From positions 62,001 to 126,000 of the forward strand of contig CAIXKE010000014.1 in the NCBI GenBank assembly GCA_903919975.1: a stretch of 64,000 nucleotides of DNA, read 5' to 3'. Source of the stretch: Akkermansiaceae bacterium (lineage in GTDB: Bacteria; Verrucomicrobiota; Verrucomicrobiia; Verrucomicrobiales; Akkermansiaceae). The notes under the pieces were generated by a model. That model did no database searches. It was not told the origin of the DNA and worked only from the letters and a program-made list of their open reading frames with translations. Positions 8,611-16,507 of the stretch are shown here, one piece after another. How positions within the stretch are numbered: position 1 is the stretch's first letter; each line of letters starts with the position of its first letter. Position numbers and translations under genes: made by a program.

Positions 8611-9006
8611 ATGGCTGTTCTCACCGATCCAATCTCCGATTTCCTCACGCGTTTCAAAAACGCTGCCCGTGCCGGCAATGAGGAATTCAATGCTCCTTAC
8701 TCCAAGATCAAGGCGGACATCGCCCGCATCCTCATGGAAGAAGGCTACATCTGGAATTACGAAGTCGTCACCGACAAGCGCACATCTATCAAGGTGAAGC
8801 CGAAGTTCGTCGACGGCCGCGCCGTTCTCACCGATCTCAAACGCGTTTCCACTCCCGGTCGCCGCCACTATGTCGGCTCGACTGAGATCCCACGCGTCAT
8901 GTCCGGCCTCGGCATCTCGATCCTTTCGACCTCGAAAGGCGTGATGTCCGGCGGCAATGCCAAGCGTCAGAAACTCGGTGGCGAACTCCTCGCCAACGTC
9001 TGGTAA
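8611..9006 (+). CDS. rpsH: 30S ribosomal protein uS8
   Basis: uS8 is a primary 16S rRNA binder and in E. coli the translational repressor of the spc operon. 131 residues: DPISDFLTRFKNAARAGNEE at the start, and the conserved C-terminal ISILSTSKGVMSGGNAKR (family STS.G.M...A) followed by GGELLANVW. It directly follows rplE. Confidence 0.97.
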   Translation: MAVLTDPISDFLTRFKNAARAGNEEFNAPYSKIKADIARILMEEGYIWNYEVVTDKRTSIKVKPKFVDGRAVLTDLKRVSTPGRRHYVGSTEIPRVMSGLGISILSTSKGVMSGGNAKRQKLGGELLANVW

Positions 9007-9037
9007 ACCCCAAACTCGTAAAAGGAAACACATCACC

Positions 9038-9577
9038 ATGTCACGAGTCGGACTCAAACCAATCTCGCTTCCGGAAAAAGTCGCTGTCAAACTTGACGGT
9101 CGCACGGTCGTTGTCGAAGGCCCTAAGGGCAAACTCGACTTCAGCCTTCCCGAAGGAATCTCCCTCATCACCGAAGACGGCAATGTTATTGTCTCTCGGG
9201 CTACTGAACTGCGTCAGCACCGTGCCCTCCACGGCACCGCTCGCAGCCTCGTCCAAAACATGATCCTCGGCGTGTCCAAGGGTTTTGTGAAGGACCTTGA
9301 AATCCACGGCGTCGGCCTTCGTGCCGCTGTCAAAGGCGCGGATCTCGACCTGTCACTCGGTCGTTCCCACCCCTTGCTTCACCCGATCCCATCCGGCCTT
9401 ACCGTCACGGTAAACGAAAACACCAAGATCAAGGTGGAAGGCATCGACAAACAACTCGTCGGCCAGTTTGCCGCCGAAGTGCGTAGCTTCTATCCACCCG
9501 AGCCTTACAAGGGCAAAGGTGTCCGCTACACCGGTGAGAAAGTGCGCCGCAAAGAAGGCAAGAGCGTCGGCAAATAA
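9038..9577 (+). CDS. rplF: 50S ribosomal protein uL6
   Basis: uL6 supports factor binding near the sarcin-ricin loop. The ATG chosen gives [17 protein letters not shown]; a longer in-frame opening overlapping rpsH is not credible. 179 residues, with the two repeated domains and the end [25 protein letters not shown] typical of the family. An AAAGGA lies about 15 nt before the ATG, too far for a normal Shine-Dalgarno role. Confidence 0.98.
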   Translation: MSRVGLKPISLPEKVAVKLDGRTVVVEGPKGKLDFSLPEGISLITEDGNVIVSRATELRQHRALHGTARSLVQNMILGVSKGFVKDLEIHGVGLRAAVKGADLDLSLGRSHPLLHPIPSGLTVTVNENTKIKVEGIDKQLVGQFAAEVRSFYPPEPYKGKGVRYTGEKVRRKEGKSVGK

Positions 9578-9618
9578 TCCATTATCGTCGCCATCAACAA
9601 CCAACTATCTCCGGCAAC

Positions 9619-9975
9619 ATGAGCACCATCAATCGCAAGTCGATCCGCCAGCGCATCCACAAACGCATCCGCCGCAAAGTCACCGGCACTGCGGAGCGCC
9701 CGCGTCTCGCTGTCCATTACTCGAATCAACACATCTACGCCCAAGTCATCGACGACTCGGTCGGCAAGACCCTCATCTCAGCGTCCACCATGGACAAGAG
9801 CTTCGAGAACGCCTCGGCCAACGTCGAGAGCGCCCAAAAAGTCGGCCAACTCCTCGCGGAGCGCGCCAAGGGTTCGAACATCAGCGCCGTGGTTTTCGAC
9901 CGTGGCGGTCACCTCTATCACGGCAAAGTCAAAGCGCTCGCGGATGCGGCGCGTGATGGCGGTCTCCAATTCTAA
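9619..9975 (+). CDS. rplR: 50S ribosomal protein uL18
   Basis: uL18 binds 5S rRNA together with uL5. 118 residues: [39 protein letters not shown] and the C-terminal [20 protein letters not shown], in which FDRGG..YHG.V.ALA is the family signature. Standard order between rplF and rpsE. Confidence 0.97.
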   Translation: MSTINRKSIRQRIHKRIRRKVTGTAERPRLAVHYSNQHIYAQVIDDSVGKTLISASTMDKSFENASANVESAQKVGQLLAERAKGSNISAVVFDRGGHLYHGKVKALADAARDGGLQF

Positions 9976-9995
9976 CGCACTGACCCGACTCAATC

Positions 9996-10727
9996 ATGGT
10001 AACAATTCCTGATAACGAAACTCCATCTCCGGCCGCAGCTCCAGCTGCCGCTCCGGCACTTCCCCTGGGCCCAGTGGCGAATTCAGCTCCTCAACAAAGC
10101 GGCTATCAAGGCAATCGCGGCCAAGGCGGCGGTTACCAAGGTGGCGGCGGCGGCGGTGGCGGCGGTGGATTCCAAGGTGGCGGCGGCGGTGGCCGTGGTC
10201 GCGGTGGTCCGCGCCGTGAAGAACGTGCCGCTCCTACCGATGCCGAAGGCAACGAGCTTTCCGAAAAAGTGGTCTTCATCAACCGCTGCGCCAAGGTCGT
10301 CAAAGGCGGTCGCCGCTTCAGCTTCTCCGCACTCGTCGTCACCGGTAACAAGGTCGGCAAAGTCGGTCTTGGCTACGGCAAGGCGAACGAAGTGGCTGAC
10401 GCCATCAAGAAAGCCAGCGATGGAGCCCGCAAGGTGCTCGTTTCGATGAGCATCGTCGATGGCACCATCCCTCACGAAATTTACGCCGAATACGGCGGTG
10501 GCAAAGTGCTGCTCAAACCAGCATCCCCGGGAACGGGCATCATCGCCGGTGGTGGCGTCCGCGCCGTCTGCGAAGCAGTCGGCATCCGTGACGTGCTCGC
10601 CAAGTCGATGGGATCCTCCAACCATGCCAACGTGGTGAAAGCCACCCTCAAGGCACTTTCCCAACTCCGCACCCGCGACCAAGTCCTCTCCGGCCGCGGC
10701 AAGAAGAAGAAGGAAAAAGCCATTTGA
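9996..10727 (+). CDS. rpsE: 30S ribosomal protein uS5 with Gly-rich N-terminal extension
   Basis: uS5 lies at the mRNA entry channel and affects decoding fidelity. The S5 core begins near residue 86 ([20 protein letters not shown]) and runs through [15 protein letters not shown] to [19 protein letters not shown]. Ahead of it is an ~80-residue extension. The extension is first Pro/Ala-rich, then a Gln/Gly and poly-Gly stretch (about residues 37-72) ending in [10 protein letters not shown]. That makes 243 residues against 167 in E. coli. The first in-frame ATG has no internal alternative that would remove the extension neatly. rpmD does not follow. Confidence 0.96.
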   Translation: MVTIPDNETPSPAAAPAAAPALPLGPVANSAPQQSGYQGNRGQGGGYQGGGGGGGGGGFQGGGGGGRGRGGPRREERAAPTDAEGNELSEKVVFINRCAKVVKGGRRFSFSALVVTGNKVGKVGLGYGKANEVADAIKKASDGARKVLVSMSIVDGTIPHEIYAEYGGGKVLLKPASPGTGIIAGGGVRAVCEAVGIRDVLAKSMGSSNHANVVKATLKALSQLRTRDQVLSGRGKKKKEKAI

Positions 10728-10795
10728 GATTAGAGATTTGGGATTAGGGACCTCCTTAATATCCAATCACCAATATCCAATCACCTTTCAATATC
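10728..10795 (+). repeat. Inverted 7-bp repeat arrays between rpsE and rplO
   Basis: The spacer starts right after the rpsE stop with 7-bp units of the type GATTAGA, GATTTGG and GATTAGG (10728-10748). It then switches to AATATCC/AATCACC repeated twice as a perfect 14-bp unit (10758-10785), ten bases before the rplO ATG. GATT units can pair with AATC units, so the spacer could form an imperfect hairpin. rpmD, normally here, is absent. Confidence 0.6.
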
Positions 10796-11239
10796 ATGCA
10801 ACTTCACAACTACAGCCCGAATCCGGGTGCCAAGCGTGGCATCAAGCGCCTCGGCTGCGGCGAAAGCTCAGGCCACGGCAAAACTTCGTGTAAAGGCAAC
10901 AAAGGGCAGAAAGCCCGTTCCGGAAGCGGCACTCGTGTCGGTTTCGAAGGCGGCCAGATGCCACTTCATCGCCGTCTTCCTAAGCGCGGTTTCAACAACT
11001 TTGATTTCCGCGATGTCGTGGGCGTCGTCAACGTCGGTGATCTCGACGGCCGCTTCGAGGCGGGTGCCGTGATCAATGAGGAATCCCTCCGCAAGGCCGG
11101 TTTGCTCAACAATCGTTGCGACAAAGTCAAATTGCTTGCCGACGGCGAGGTCGAAAAAGCTTTCTCCATCGAGTTGGATAAAGTCAGCGCCTCCGCCCGT
11201 GAAAAAATCGAGAAGGCCGGCGGTTCGATCAAAGCGTAA
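10796..11239 (+). CDS. rplO: 50S ribosomal protein uL15
   Basis: uL15 is a late 50S assembly protein. 147 residues with MQLHNYSPNPGAKRGIKRLG, the glycine-rich KTSCKGNKGQKARSGSGTRVGFEGGQMPLHRRLPKRGF signature (read in pieces) and a C-terminal domain ending KIEKAGGSI. A strong hairpin follows the gene before secY. Confidence 0.97.
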   Translation: MQLHNYSPNPGAKRGIKRLGCGESSGHGKTSCKGNKGQKARSGSGTRVGFEGGQMPLHRRLPKRGFNNFDFRDVVGVVNVGDLDGRFEAGAVINEESLRKAGLLNNRCDKVKLLADGEVEKAFSIELDKVSASAREKIEKAGGSIKA

Positions 11240-11277
11240 GCGCGTGCGCGGCTTCCGATCCATCTCCTGATTTCCGG

Positions 11278-11303
11278 TGAGGAAGCGCATTAGCGCTTCC
11301 TCA
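11278..11303 (+). terminator. Hairpin between rplO and secY
   Basis: A perfect 11-bp stem with an ATTA loop (TGAGGAAGCGC/GCGCTTCCTCA) lies about 40 bp after the rplO stop and is followed by the T-rich ATCTTGTTTATAA. It looks like a partial terminator or attenuator that could lower secY-adk-map transcription relative to the ribosomal genes. The T-run is short, so full termination is uncertain. Confidence 0.55.
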
Positions 11304-11344
11304 TCTTGTTTATAACCTAGACGTTTTTCCCGAATCCATTCGCC

Positions 11345-12838
11345 ATGATTTCCGCCTTTACCAACACCTGGAAGATTCCCGAACTTCGGGACCGCATTCT
11401 TTTCACCCTCGCTCTGATCGTCATCATCCGCCTCGGCGTGCACATCACGCTTCCGGGTGTGGATGCCACCGTCATCAAGGCATGGATGGACGATCTGAAA
11501 AATGCGGATCCAACCAGTCCCACCGGCGGAATTACCGCGCTGCTCACTGTGTTTTCCGGTGGCGGTCTTCAACAAGCGGGGATCTTGGCGCTGGGCATCA
11601 TGCCCTACATTTCGGCGTCGATTATGGTGCAGTTGATGACGGCAGTGGTCCCGAAGCTCTCACGTCTCGCCCGCGAAGACGGTGGACGTCAGAAAATCAC
11701 CCAATACACCCGCTACATCACCATCGGCATCGCCATCGTGCAGGGCTTCTTCGTTGCTAAGTCGCTGACGAGTCCTAGCAGCATTCCATATATGTCCGGC
11801 ATTGAGCGTTTCGGAGTGCTTGTTCCCGATCCATCGGCCTTGTGGATGACGCTCACGGTCACCACCATTGTGGCTGGCACGGTTTTGCTCATGTGGATCG
11901 GTGATCAAATGACCGAGAAAGGTATCGGTAACGGCACCTCCATCATCATCACCGTCAACATCATTTCCGCCCTTCCCGGCGCGCTGATCCAAGCATGGAA
12001 TTACTTCGTGAATGATCCGGATGCCAGCCCCTTCCGTGCCATCATGATGGTGTTGATGCTGGCCCTTTTGCTGGTTGTGATCGCGGCTACCATTTCCATC
12101 ACCCAAGCCCAACGCCGGATCGCAGTGCAATATGCCAAGCGTGTTGTCGGCCGTAAACAATTCGGTGGGCAAACCCAATACCTTCCGCTCAAGGTGAACT
12201 ACGCCGGCGTGATGCCGATCATCTTCGCTTCCGCAGTGCTTTCTCTTCCTCCGATGATGTTGCAATGGTTCTTCGCCGGACAAGGCTGGGCCACCAAGCT
12301 CTATGGAGCACTCGTCGGTGGCGGCACCTGGTATTATATTCTCGGCGGTATCGGCATCTTCCTGTTCTCCTATTTCTGGGTGGCGATGATGTTCCAACCT
12401 TCGCAAATTGCCGAGGACCTCAAGCGCAATGGCGGCTACATCCCCGGCGTGCGCCCCGGCAAGCCGACCGCTGATTTCCTTGATTTTACGATGACGCGTC
12501 TCACCTTCGCCGGTGCGATTTTCCTCACTACGCTGTTTATTCTTCCCGTCGGTGTCGGCGCATTGGTCGGCCTTCCTCCTGGATCGCTCGTGCTGCAATT
12601 TTTTGGTGGCACTTCTTTGCTGATCATGGTGGGCGTCGTGCTCGACGTGATGCGTCAGGTGGAAACGCAACTCCTTCAAAAGCATTACGATGGCTTCCTC
12701 CGCAAAGGCAAACTCAAGGGTCGTTATGACCGCCTCAATCAAGCTGGAAACGCGGCCCCCCGCACGGCAATCGTCTATCTCTGGACGGTGATCGCCATCC
12801 TGATCGTGGTCGGCATTACCGCCTACATTTACCAATAA
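11345..12838 (+). CDS. secY: Preprotein translocase channel subunit SecY
   Basis: SecY is the ten-TM channel of the Sec translocon. 497 residues, somewhat longer than E. coli (443). Seen: LRDRILFTLALIVIIRLGVHITLPGVD at TM1, GGGLQQAGILALGIMPYISASI as the plug region and TM2, and GEKGIGNG-like sequence (MTEKGIGNGTSIII). The C-terminal loop RNGGYIPGVRPGKPT and the final EGNLL-like TM are also present. The loop containing PALWMTLTV is longer than usual. It is followed 9 bp later by adk. Confidence 0.97.
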   Translation: MISAFTNTWKIPELRDRILFTLALIVIIRLGVHITLPGVDATVIKAWMDDLKNADPTSPTGGITALLTVFSGGGLQQAGILALGIMPYISASIMVQLMTAVVPKLSRLAREDGGRQKITQYTRYITIGIAIVQGFFVAKSLTSPSSIPYMSGIERFGVLVPDPSALWMTLTVTTIVAGTVLLMWIGDQMTEKGIGNGTSIIITVNIISALPGALIQAWNYFVNDPDASPFRAIMMVLMLALLLVVIAATISITQAQRRIAVQYAKRVVGRKQFGGQTQYLPLKVNYAGVMPIIFASAVLSLPPMMLQWFFAGQGWATKLYGALVGGGTWYYILGGIGIFLFSYFWVAMMFQPSQIAEDLKRNGGYIPGVRPGKPTADFLDFTMTRLTFAGAIFLTTLFILPVGVGALVGLPPGSLVLQFFGGTSLLIMVGVVLDVMRQVETQLLQKHYDGFLRKGKLKGRYDRLNQAGNAAPRTAIVYLWTVIAILIVVGITAYIYQ

Positions 12839-12847
12839 CCGCATCCA

Positions 12848-13516
12848 TTGACCGGTTCCATCGCCAGACCGCTCCGCATCATCCTGCTAGGTCCGCCGGC
12901 ATCCGGTAAGGGCACTCAGGGAAGGAGACTGGCTACCGCTCACGGACTCGCTTGCCTGAGCACCGGGGCATTGCTCCGCGAGCAGGTCGAAAATGCAACC
13001 GTCCTCGGAAAACTCGCCGAGCCGATCCTGGCCCGCGGCGAATACCTCCCAGATGAGCTCATGTGCCGGAACATCGGCGATTGGCTCTCACGCCAGACAG
13101 GCGGCTGGGTGCTCGATGGGTTTCCACGCAGTGAACCGCAAGCACGGTTTTTAGATGCCTGGTTAGTCGATCGAGGGTTGAAACTCGATTTCGCCATTTC
13201 GCTGGAAGCCCCATTCGAGGTTTTGCTCTCCCGTATGCGCGATCGCTTGGAATGCTCGGAGTGCCGCTGGTCCGGTCAGATCCGCCAAACGACGGGCGAC
13301 TGCCAATGCCCGGAATGCGGCTCACCCGTTGAGTCGCGGCCGGACGACAGCGAGGAAAATTTCACGAACCGGCATCAGGAGTTTCTTCGGCTCACCCGGC
13401 CGCTCATCGATTATTATCAGGAGCGCAACCTCCTTTGTTCTTGTGACGCCTCCGCGCCTCGGGATGCTGTGACTGCACAACTTCTCAGTCGTTGTATTCC
13501 TGTGCCTGAGGACTGA
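12848..13516 (+). CDS. adk: Adenylate kinase, zinc-type lid
   Basis: Adenylate kinase converts ATP + AMP to 2 ADP. The start is taken as TTG 9 bp after secY, giving MTGSIARPLRIILLGPP; no ATG lies nearby upstream of the P-loop. The P-loop GPPASGKGTQ is near residues 15-24. STGALLRE, GWVLDGFPRS and the lid follow. The lid has two Cys pairs (CSEC and CPEC), as in zinc-binding long-form kinases. 222 residues. The secY-adk-map order is standard in bacteria. Confidence 0.93.
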   Translation: MTGSIARPLRIILLGPPASGKGTQGRRLATAHGLACLSTGALLREQVENATVLGKLAEPILARGEYLPDELMCRNIGDWLSRQTGGWVLDGFPRSEPQARFLDAWLVDRGLKLDFAISLEAPFEVLLSRMRDRLECSECRWSGQIRQTTGDCQCPECGSPVESRPDDSEENFTNRHQEFLRLTRPLIDYYQERNLLCSCDASAPRDAVTAQLLSRCIPVPED

Positions 13517-13560
13517 TCCGTTTCTCATGTCAGATACAAAATAGTTAGATTTTAGATCCC

Positions 13561-14364
13561 GTGTCCCGCAAATTCCGCATCCCCATCAAGTCGCCGCGTG
13601 AAATCAAGTTCATGCAGGCCGCCGGCTTGATCGCATCCACCATTCTCCAAGCGCTCGCCAAGGAAGTGTCACCGGGCCGAACGACCGGTGAGATCGACCG
13701 CCTCGCCGCCGAGATGATGCGCGAGCACGATTGCAAGAGCGCCTTTCTCGGCTACCGCGGGTTTCCCGGTTACACCTGCATTTCCGTCAATGAGGAAGTC
13801 GTGCATGGGATCGGCGGACTGCGCAAGATTCTCCCGGGGGACATCGTCAAGATCGATGTCGGTATCGTCAAAAGCGGCTTCATTGGCGACAATGCCACCA
13901 CGGTTGCGGCGGGGGATATTCCGCTGGAAACCAAGCGTCTGTTAGCAGCCACCGAGCAATCGCTCTTTGAGGCCATCAGCCATGCCCGCGCTGGCAGGAG
14001 GTTGTCCGATCTCTGCGGATCCGTGGAAGAGTTTGTCGCGCCGCGCGGATTCTCGGTCGTCCGGGAGTTCGTGGGGCACGGTGTCGGCCGCCGTCTGCAT
14101 GAAGAGCCGCAAGTGCCGAATTATCGGCCGCAAGGCAAGAGCCCAATCTTGGCGCCGGGCATGACGCTCGCGATCGAGCCGATGGTCAACGCCGGCGTGC
14201 CGACCGTTCGAATTCTCGACGATGGCTGGACGGTCATCACCGAGGACCGCAAGCCCTCCGCACACTTTGAACACACGGTACTCATTACTGAAGGCGAACC
14301 GGAAATCCTCACCTGGCGTCCGCGCGAAGCGCTCCCTGAAATGTTAGGCCTGCCTGCCTGGTGA
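13561..14364 (+). CDS. map: Type I methionine aminopeptidase
   Basis: Removes N-terminal Met from nascent proteins. The start is GTG, reached through two 7-bp units (TTAGATT, TTAGATC) in the spacer. 267 residues. The five metal ligands are visible in order: Asp in KIDVGIV, Asp in GFIGDNATT, His in VGHGVGRRLHEEP, Glu in LAIEPMVN and Glu in FEHTVLI. The order secY-adk-map is kept, but infA, rpmJ, rpsM, rpsK, rpsD and rpoA, which often follow, are not here. Confidence 0.95.
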   Translation: MSRKFRIPIKSPREIKFMQAAGLIASTILQALAKEVSPGRTTGEIDRLAAEMMREHDCKSAFLGYRGFPGYTCISVNEEVVHGIGGLRKILPGDIVKIDVGIVKSGFIGDNATTVAAGDIPLETKRLLAATEQSLFEAISHARAGRRLSDLCGSVEEFVAPRGFSVVREFVGHGVGRRLHEEPQVPNYRPQGKSPILAPGMTLAIEPMVNAGVPTVRILDDGWTVITEDRKPSAHFEHTVLITEGEPEILTWRPREALPEMLGLPAW

Positions 14365-14409
14365 GTTTGAACAGGTTCGACTATGGAATGTCTTCATGAT
14401 TGAGTCGCC

Positions 14410-14979
14410 ATGGTGATCGCCTTTCACAAGCCATACGGCGTTCTTTGCCAGTTTACGCCTGATCTGCCGGGTCAACGGACGCTGGCGGAATTCGGGTTTC
14501 CGGCTGCGGTCTATCCAGTCGGGCGCTTGGATCTGGATTCGGAAGGACTGTTGCTTCTCACGGACGAGGCTGGATTCAATCACAAGCTGCTCGACCCCAA
14601 AACCGCGCATCCGCGCACTTATCTTGCGCAGGTCGAGGGGATTTCGACTGCGGACGCACTCGTGCGATTGGAACGTGGTGGGATTGAGATTCAGGGATAC
14701 CGGACCTTGCCCTGTCGGGCGCGGCTTCCCGATCCGGCACCGGAGTTTCCACCGCGCGATCCACCGGTGCGATTCCGCAAGGCCATCCCGACGTCATGGC
14801 TGGAACTGCAATTGACCGAGGGTAAAAACCGCCAAGTGCGGCGCATGACTGCGGCGGTGGGTTTTCCAACCTTGCGCCTGATCCGCATCGCCATCGGCGG
14901 GTTTTGCGGTGCGGACATCGGAGCGGGCGCTTGGCGGGTTTTGCAGGCGCAGGAAACCCACGACATCTGGCGGAAGTAA
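14410..14979 (+). CDS. RluE-type rRNA pseudouridine synthase
   Basis: Isomerises a specific uridine in 23S rRNA (RluE subgroup of the RsuA family). 189 residues with no S4 domain, as in RluE. The catalytic motif is YPVGRLDLDSEGLLLLT with the active Asp in GRLD near residue 39. Further family segments are PRTYLAQVEG and LTEGKNRQVRRMTAAVGFPTLRLIR. It starts 45 bp after map and may be read with it. Assignment to the family is firm; the exact target uridine is not visible. Confidence 0.9.
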   Translation: MVIAFHKPYGVLCQFTPDLPGQRTLAEFGFPAAVYPVGRLDLDSEGLLLLTDEAGFNHKLLDPKTAHPRTYLAQVEGISTADALVRLERGGIEIQGYRTLPCRARLPDPAPEFPPRDPPVRFRKAIPTSWLELQLTEGKNRQVRRMTAAVGFPTLRLIRIAIGGFCGADIGAGAWRVLQAQETHDIWRK

Positions 14980-15260
14980 GGGCAAAACAATTCGAGAATA
15001 CACCCACTACTCAGTCAACTGCTAGAGGGTGGGGCTCTGCCTGGAATTGCGGGCGGTGACGCTCGGTAGTTTTTGGCCTCTTCCGCTAAATGTGTGGGCA
15101 ACTTTCTCTTCACGCGGGTGACGTGGCAGGTGGCATTCGATGAGGGAAAAGGGGTTGTGTGATTAACCGCCCCTGACAGGCTCCGGTTACGCAAACAAAA
15201 ATCCAACAGAAAGGCAGCCAATCACAATTAAGACCCTACCAGCTTGGTAGGGTAAAGCTT
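14980..15260. other. Non-coding stretch at the left end of the IS remnant
   Basis: No supported gene. It contains a perfect 9-bp hairpin with a GCT loop at 15233-15253 (ACCCTACCA/TGGTAGGGT) just before the transposase remnant. It also holds the candidate left IS end at about 15033. Short minus-strand ORFs here have no family features. Confidence 0.5.
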
Positions 15261-16147
15261 CGTGCATCCCATCAAGTCCTTTGTATACCACAAGGTCAGC
15301 GTGGTTCCCGAAAAACTTCTCCCCGTGATCGTGCTATAAATCGTTCCACGTAAGAACGCTAGACCCGTCTGCCAGAATTGCCATTGCACAGGTCCCATCT
15401 ATGATCACATGCGGGTGACCGGCCCTTTGATCTACCAGATCAACGACGGATCCAGACGCCTCATTGGCATCGTCAAAGACCGTAAAGAAAGTTCCTTGGC
15501 CGGTTGGTTTGAGAATTTTGGTGCCGAGCGCTGTGCCGCGATCGCCATCGTCTGCTCCGACATGTGGAAACCCTATTTGACAGTCATCAAGCGAATGCTG
15601 CCCGCAGCGCTGAACATTCTCGACCGATTTCATATTGTGAAAAAACTCAATGAAGCCGTCGACGAGACCCGCCGCCAGGAAACCAAAAGACTTCACACGC
15701 AAGGATGCGATGCGGTGTTGAGCCAGTCGCGCTATTGCTTCCTCAAACGCCCCGAAAATCTCACCATGTGACAGAGAACTCGTCTCAACGACTTGCTCGC
15801 ATACGATCTGAAAACCGTCAGGACTTACGGCATCAAAGAAGCATTCGACGTTTTCTGAAAATACAACAGCCCACGGTATGCCAGGCAATACCTGCATAAC
15901 TGGTGTAATCGAACCGCTTAAGAAGTTCGTTAAAACCCTTCGCAGCCACGAGGATTTACTGATGAATTATTTTGAGGCTCGGAAAAAATACAGCAGCGGC
16001 ATGGTTGAAGGGTTCAATCTCAAAGTGGGACTCACCATACGCAAAGCCTTTGGATACAGGCACTTCGAGCATCTTAAGGTAGCTCTCTACCATCAATTAG
16101 GTGACCTTCCCGAACCGAAAACTACCCACAGATTTTGCGGATGAGCC
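15033..16147 (+). mobile_element. Decayed ISL3-family insertion sequence (ends tentative)
   Basis: The core is a broken ISL3-type transposase gene. Candidate terminal inverted repeats: GGCTC at 15033 on the left, and on the right the complement of GAGCC ending at 16147. Both ends continue, reading inward, into GGTAGTTTTTGG (left) and GGTAGTTTTCGG (right, complement). The left copy has about 11 extra bases in between. No 8-bp target duplication is obvious. The insertion lies between the rluE-like gene and the Dabb gene and is no longer able to move by itself. Confidence 0.6.
15262..16144 (+). pseudogene. ISL3-family transposase, multiply disrupted
   Basis: In frame 1 the remnant runs from HPIKSFVYHKV through the N-terminal zinc-finger-like ARPVCQNCHC. 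A TAA stop interrupts it at 15337. It then jumps directly to the DDE domain (VTGPLIYQINDGSRRLIG), so the HTH middle is deleted. DMWKPYL and LDRFHIVKKLNEAVD belong to the catalytic domain. Two TGA stops follow, at 15769 and 15856. The second replaces a position where the family has Trp (DVF-stop-KYNSPRYA). Near 15910-15925 the frame shifts to frame 2, which carries IEPLKKFVKTLRSH and GMVEGFNLKVGLTIRKAFGY to the end. It is a dead gene. Confidence 0.88.
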
Positions 16148-16155
16148 CGAAAAAA

Positions 16156-16455
16156 TTAGTCGAGGTCCATCACGAGGACTTTTCCCCACCATTCTTTGAA
16201 CGATCCGATGAAGACATTGTGGTCTGGATCCACCTGATAGGCATCGTGTTCTTCGATGGTCGCAAACTGCATGCTCAGGGCGTAATCCCAGGATTGGTCG
16301 ATGACGGGACGTTCCATCACTTTCGCGGGCACCGCCCAGCGGCCACCAGCCACGAGATCTATCGCAAACAAACTAGCGAGTCCTTGTTCAAACACGGCGC
16401 GATCCGCCGGATTTTGATGTTCTTCCTTCAGCCAGAAATAGACATGATGCTCCAT
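16156..16455 (-). CDS. Dabb-family (stress-response A/B barrel) protein
   Basis: A 99-residue Dabb-domain protein. Such proteins are small dimeric alpha/beta barrels of varied or unknown activity, related to ferredoxin-like barrels. Family features are the opening EHHVYFWLKEE (H.V.F.LK), the central DQSWDYALSMQFATIEEHDAYQ and the end VDPDHNVFIGSFKEWW. It is convergent with the IS remnant and divergent from the GH5 gene, whose start lies 53 bp beyond its own start. Its role here is unknown. Confidence 0.85.
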   Translation of the reverse strand: MEHHVYFWLKEEHQNPADRAVFEQGLASLFAIDLVAGGRWAVPAKVMERPVIDQSWDYALSMQFATIEEHDAYQVDPDHNVFIGSFKEWWGKVLVMDLD

Positions 16456-16507
16456 GCCCTATGGAATTAGCGGCCGACCGTCGCGCGGGCAAGTCCCGAT
16501 TCATTTT

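Noticed and set aside
15769-15858. Two in-frame TGA codons in the transposase, one at a usual Trp position, as a sign of an alternative genetic code or selenocysteine
   Set aside because: TGA is the normal stop of many genes here, and the same frame also has a TAA, a deletion and a frameshift; simple decay explains it.
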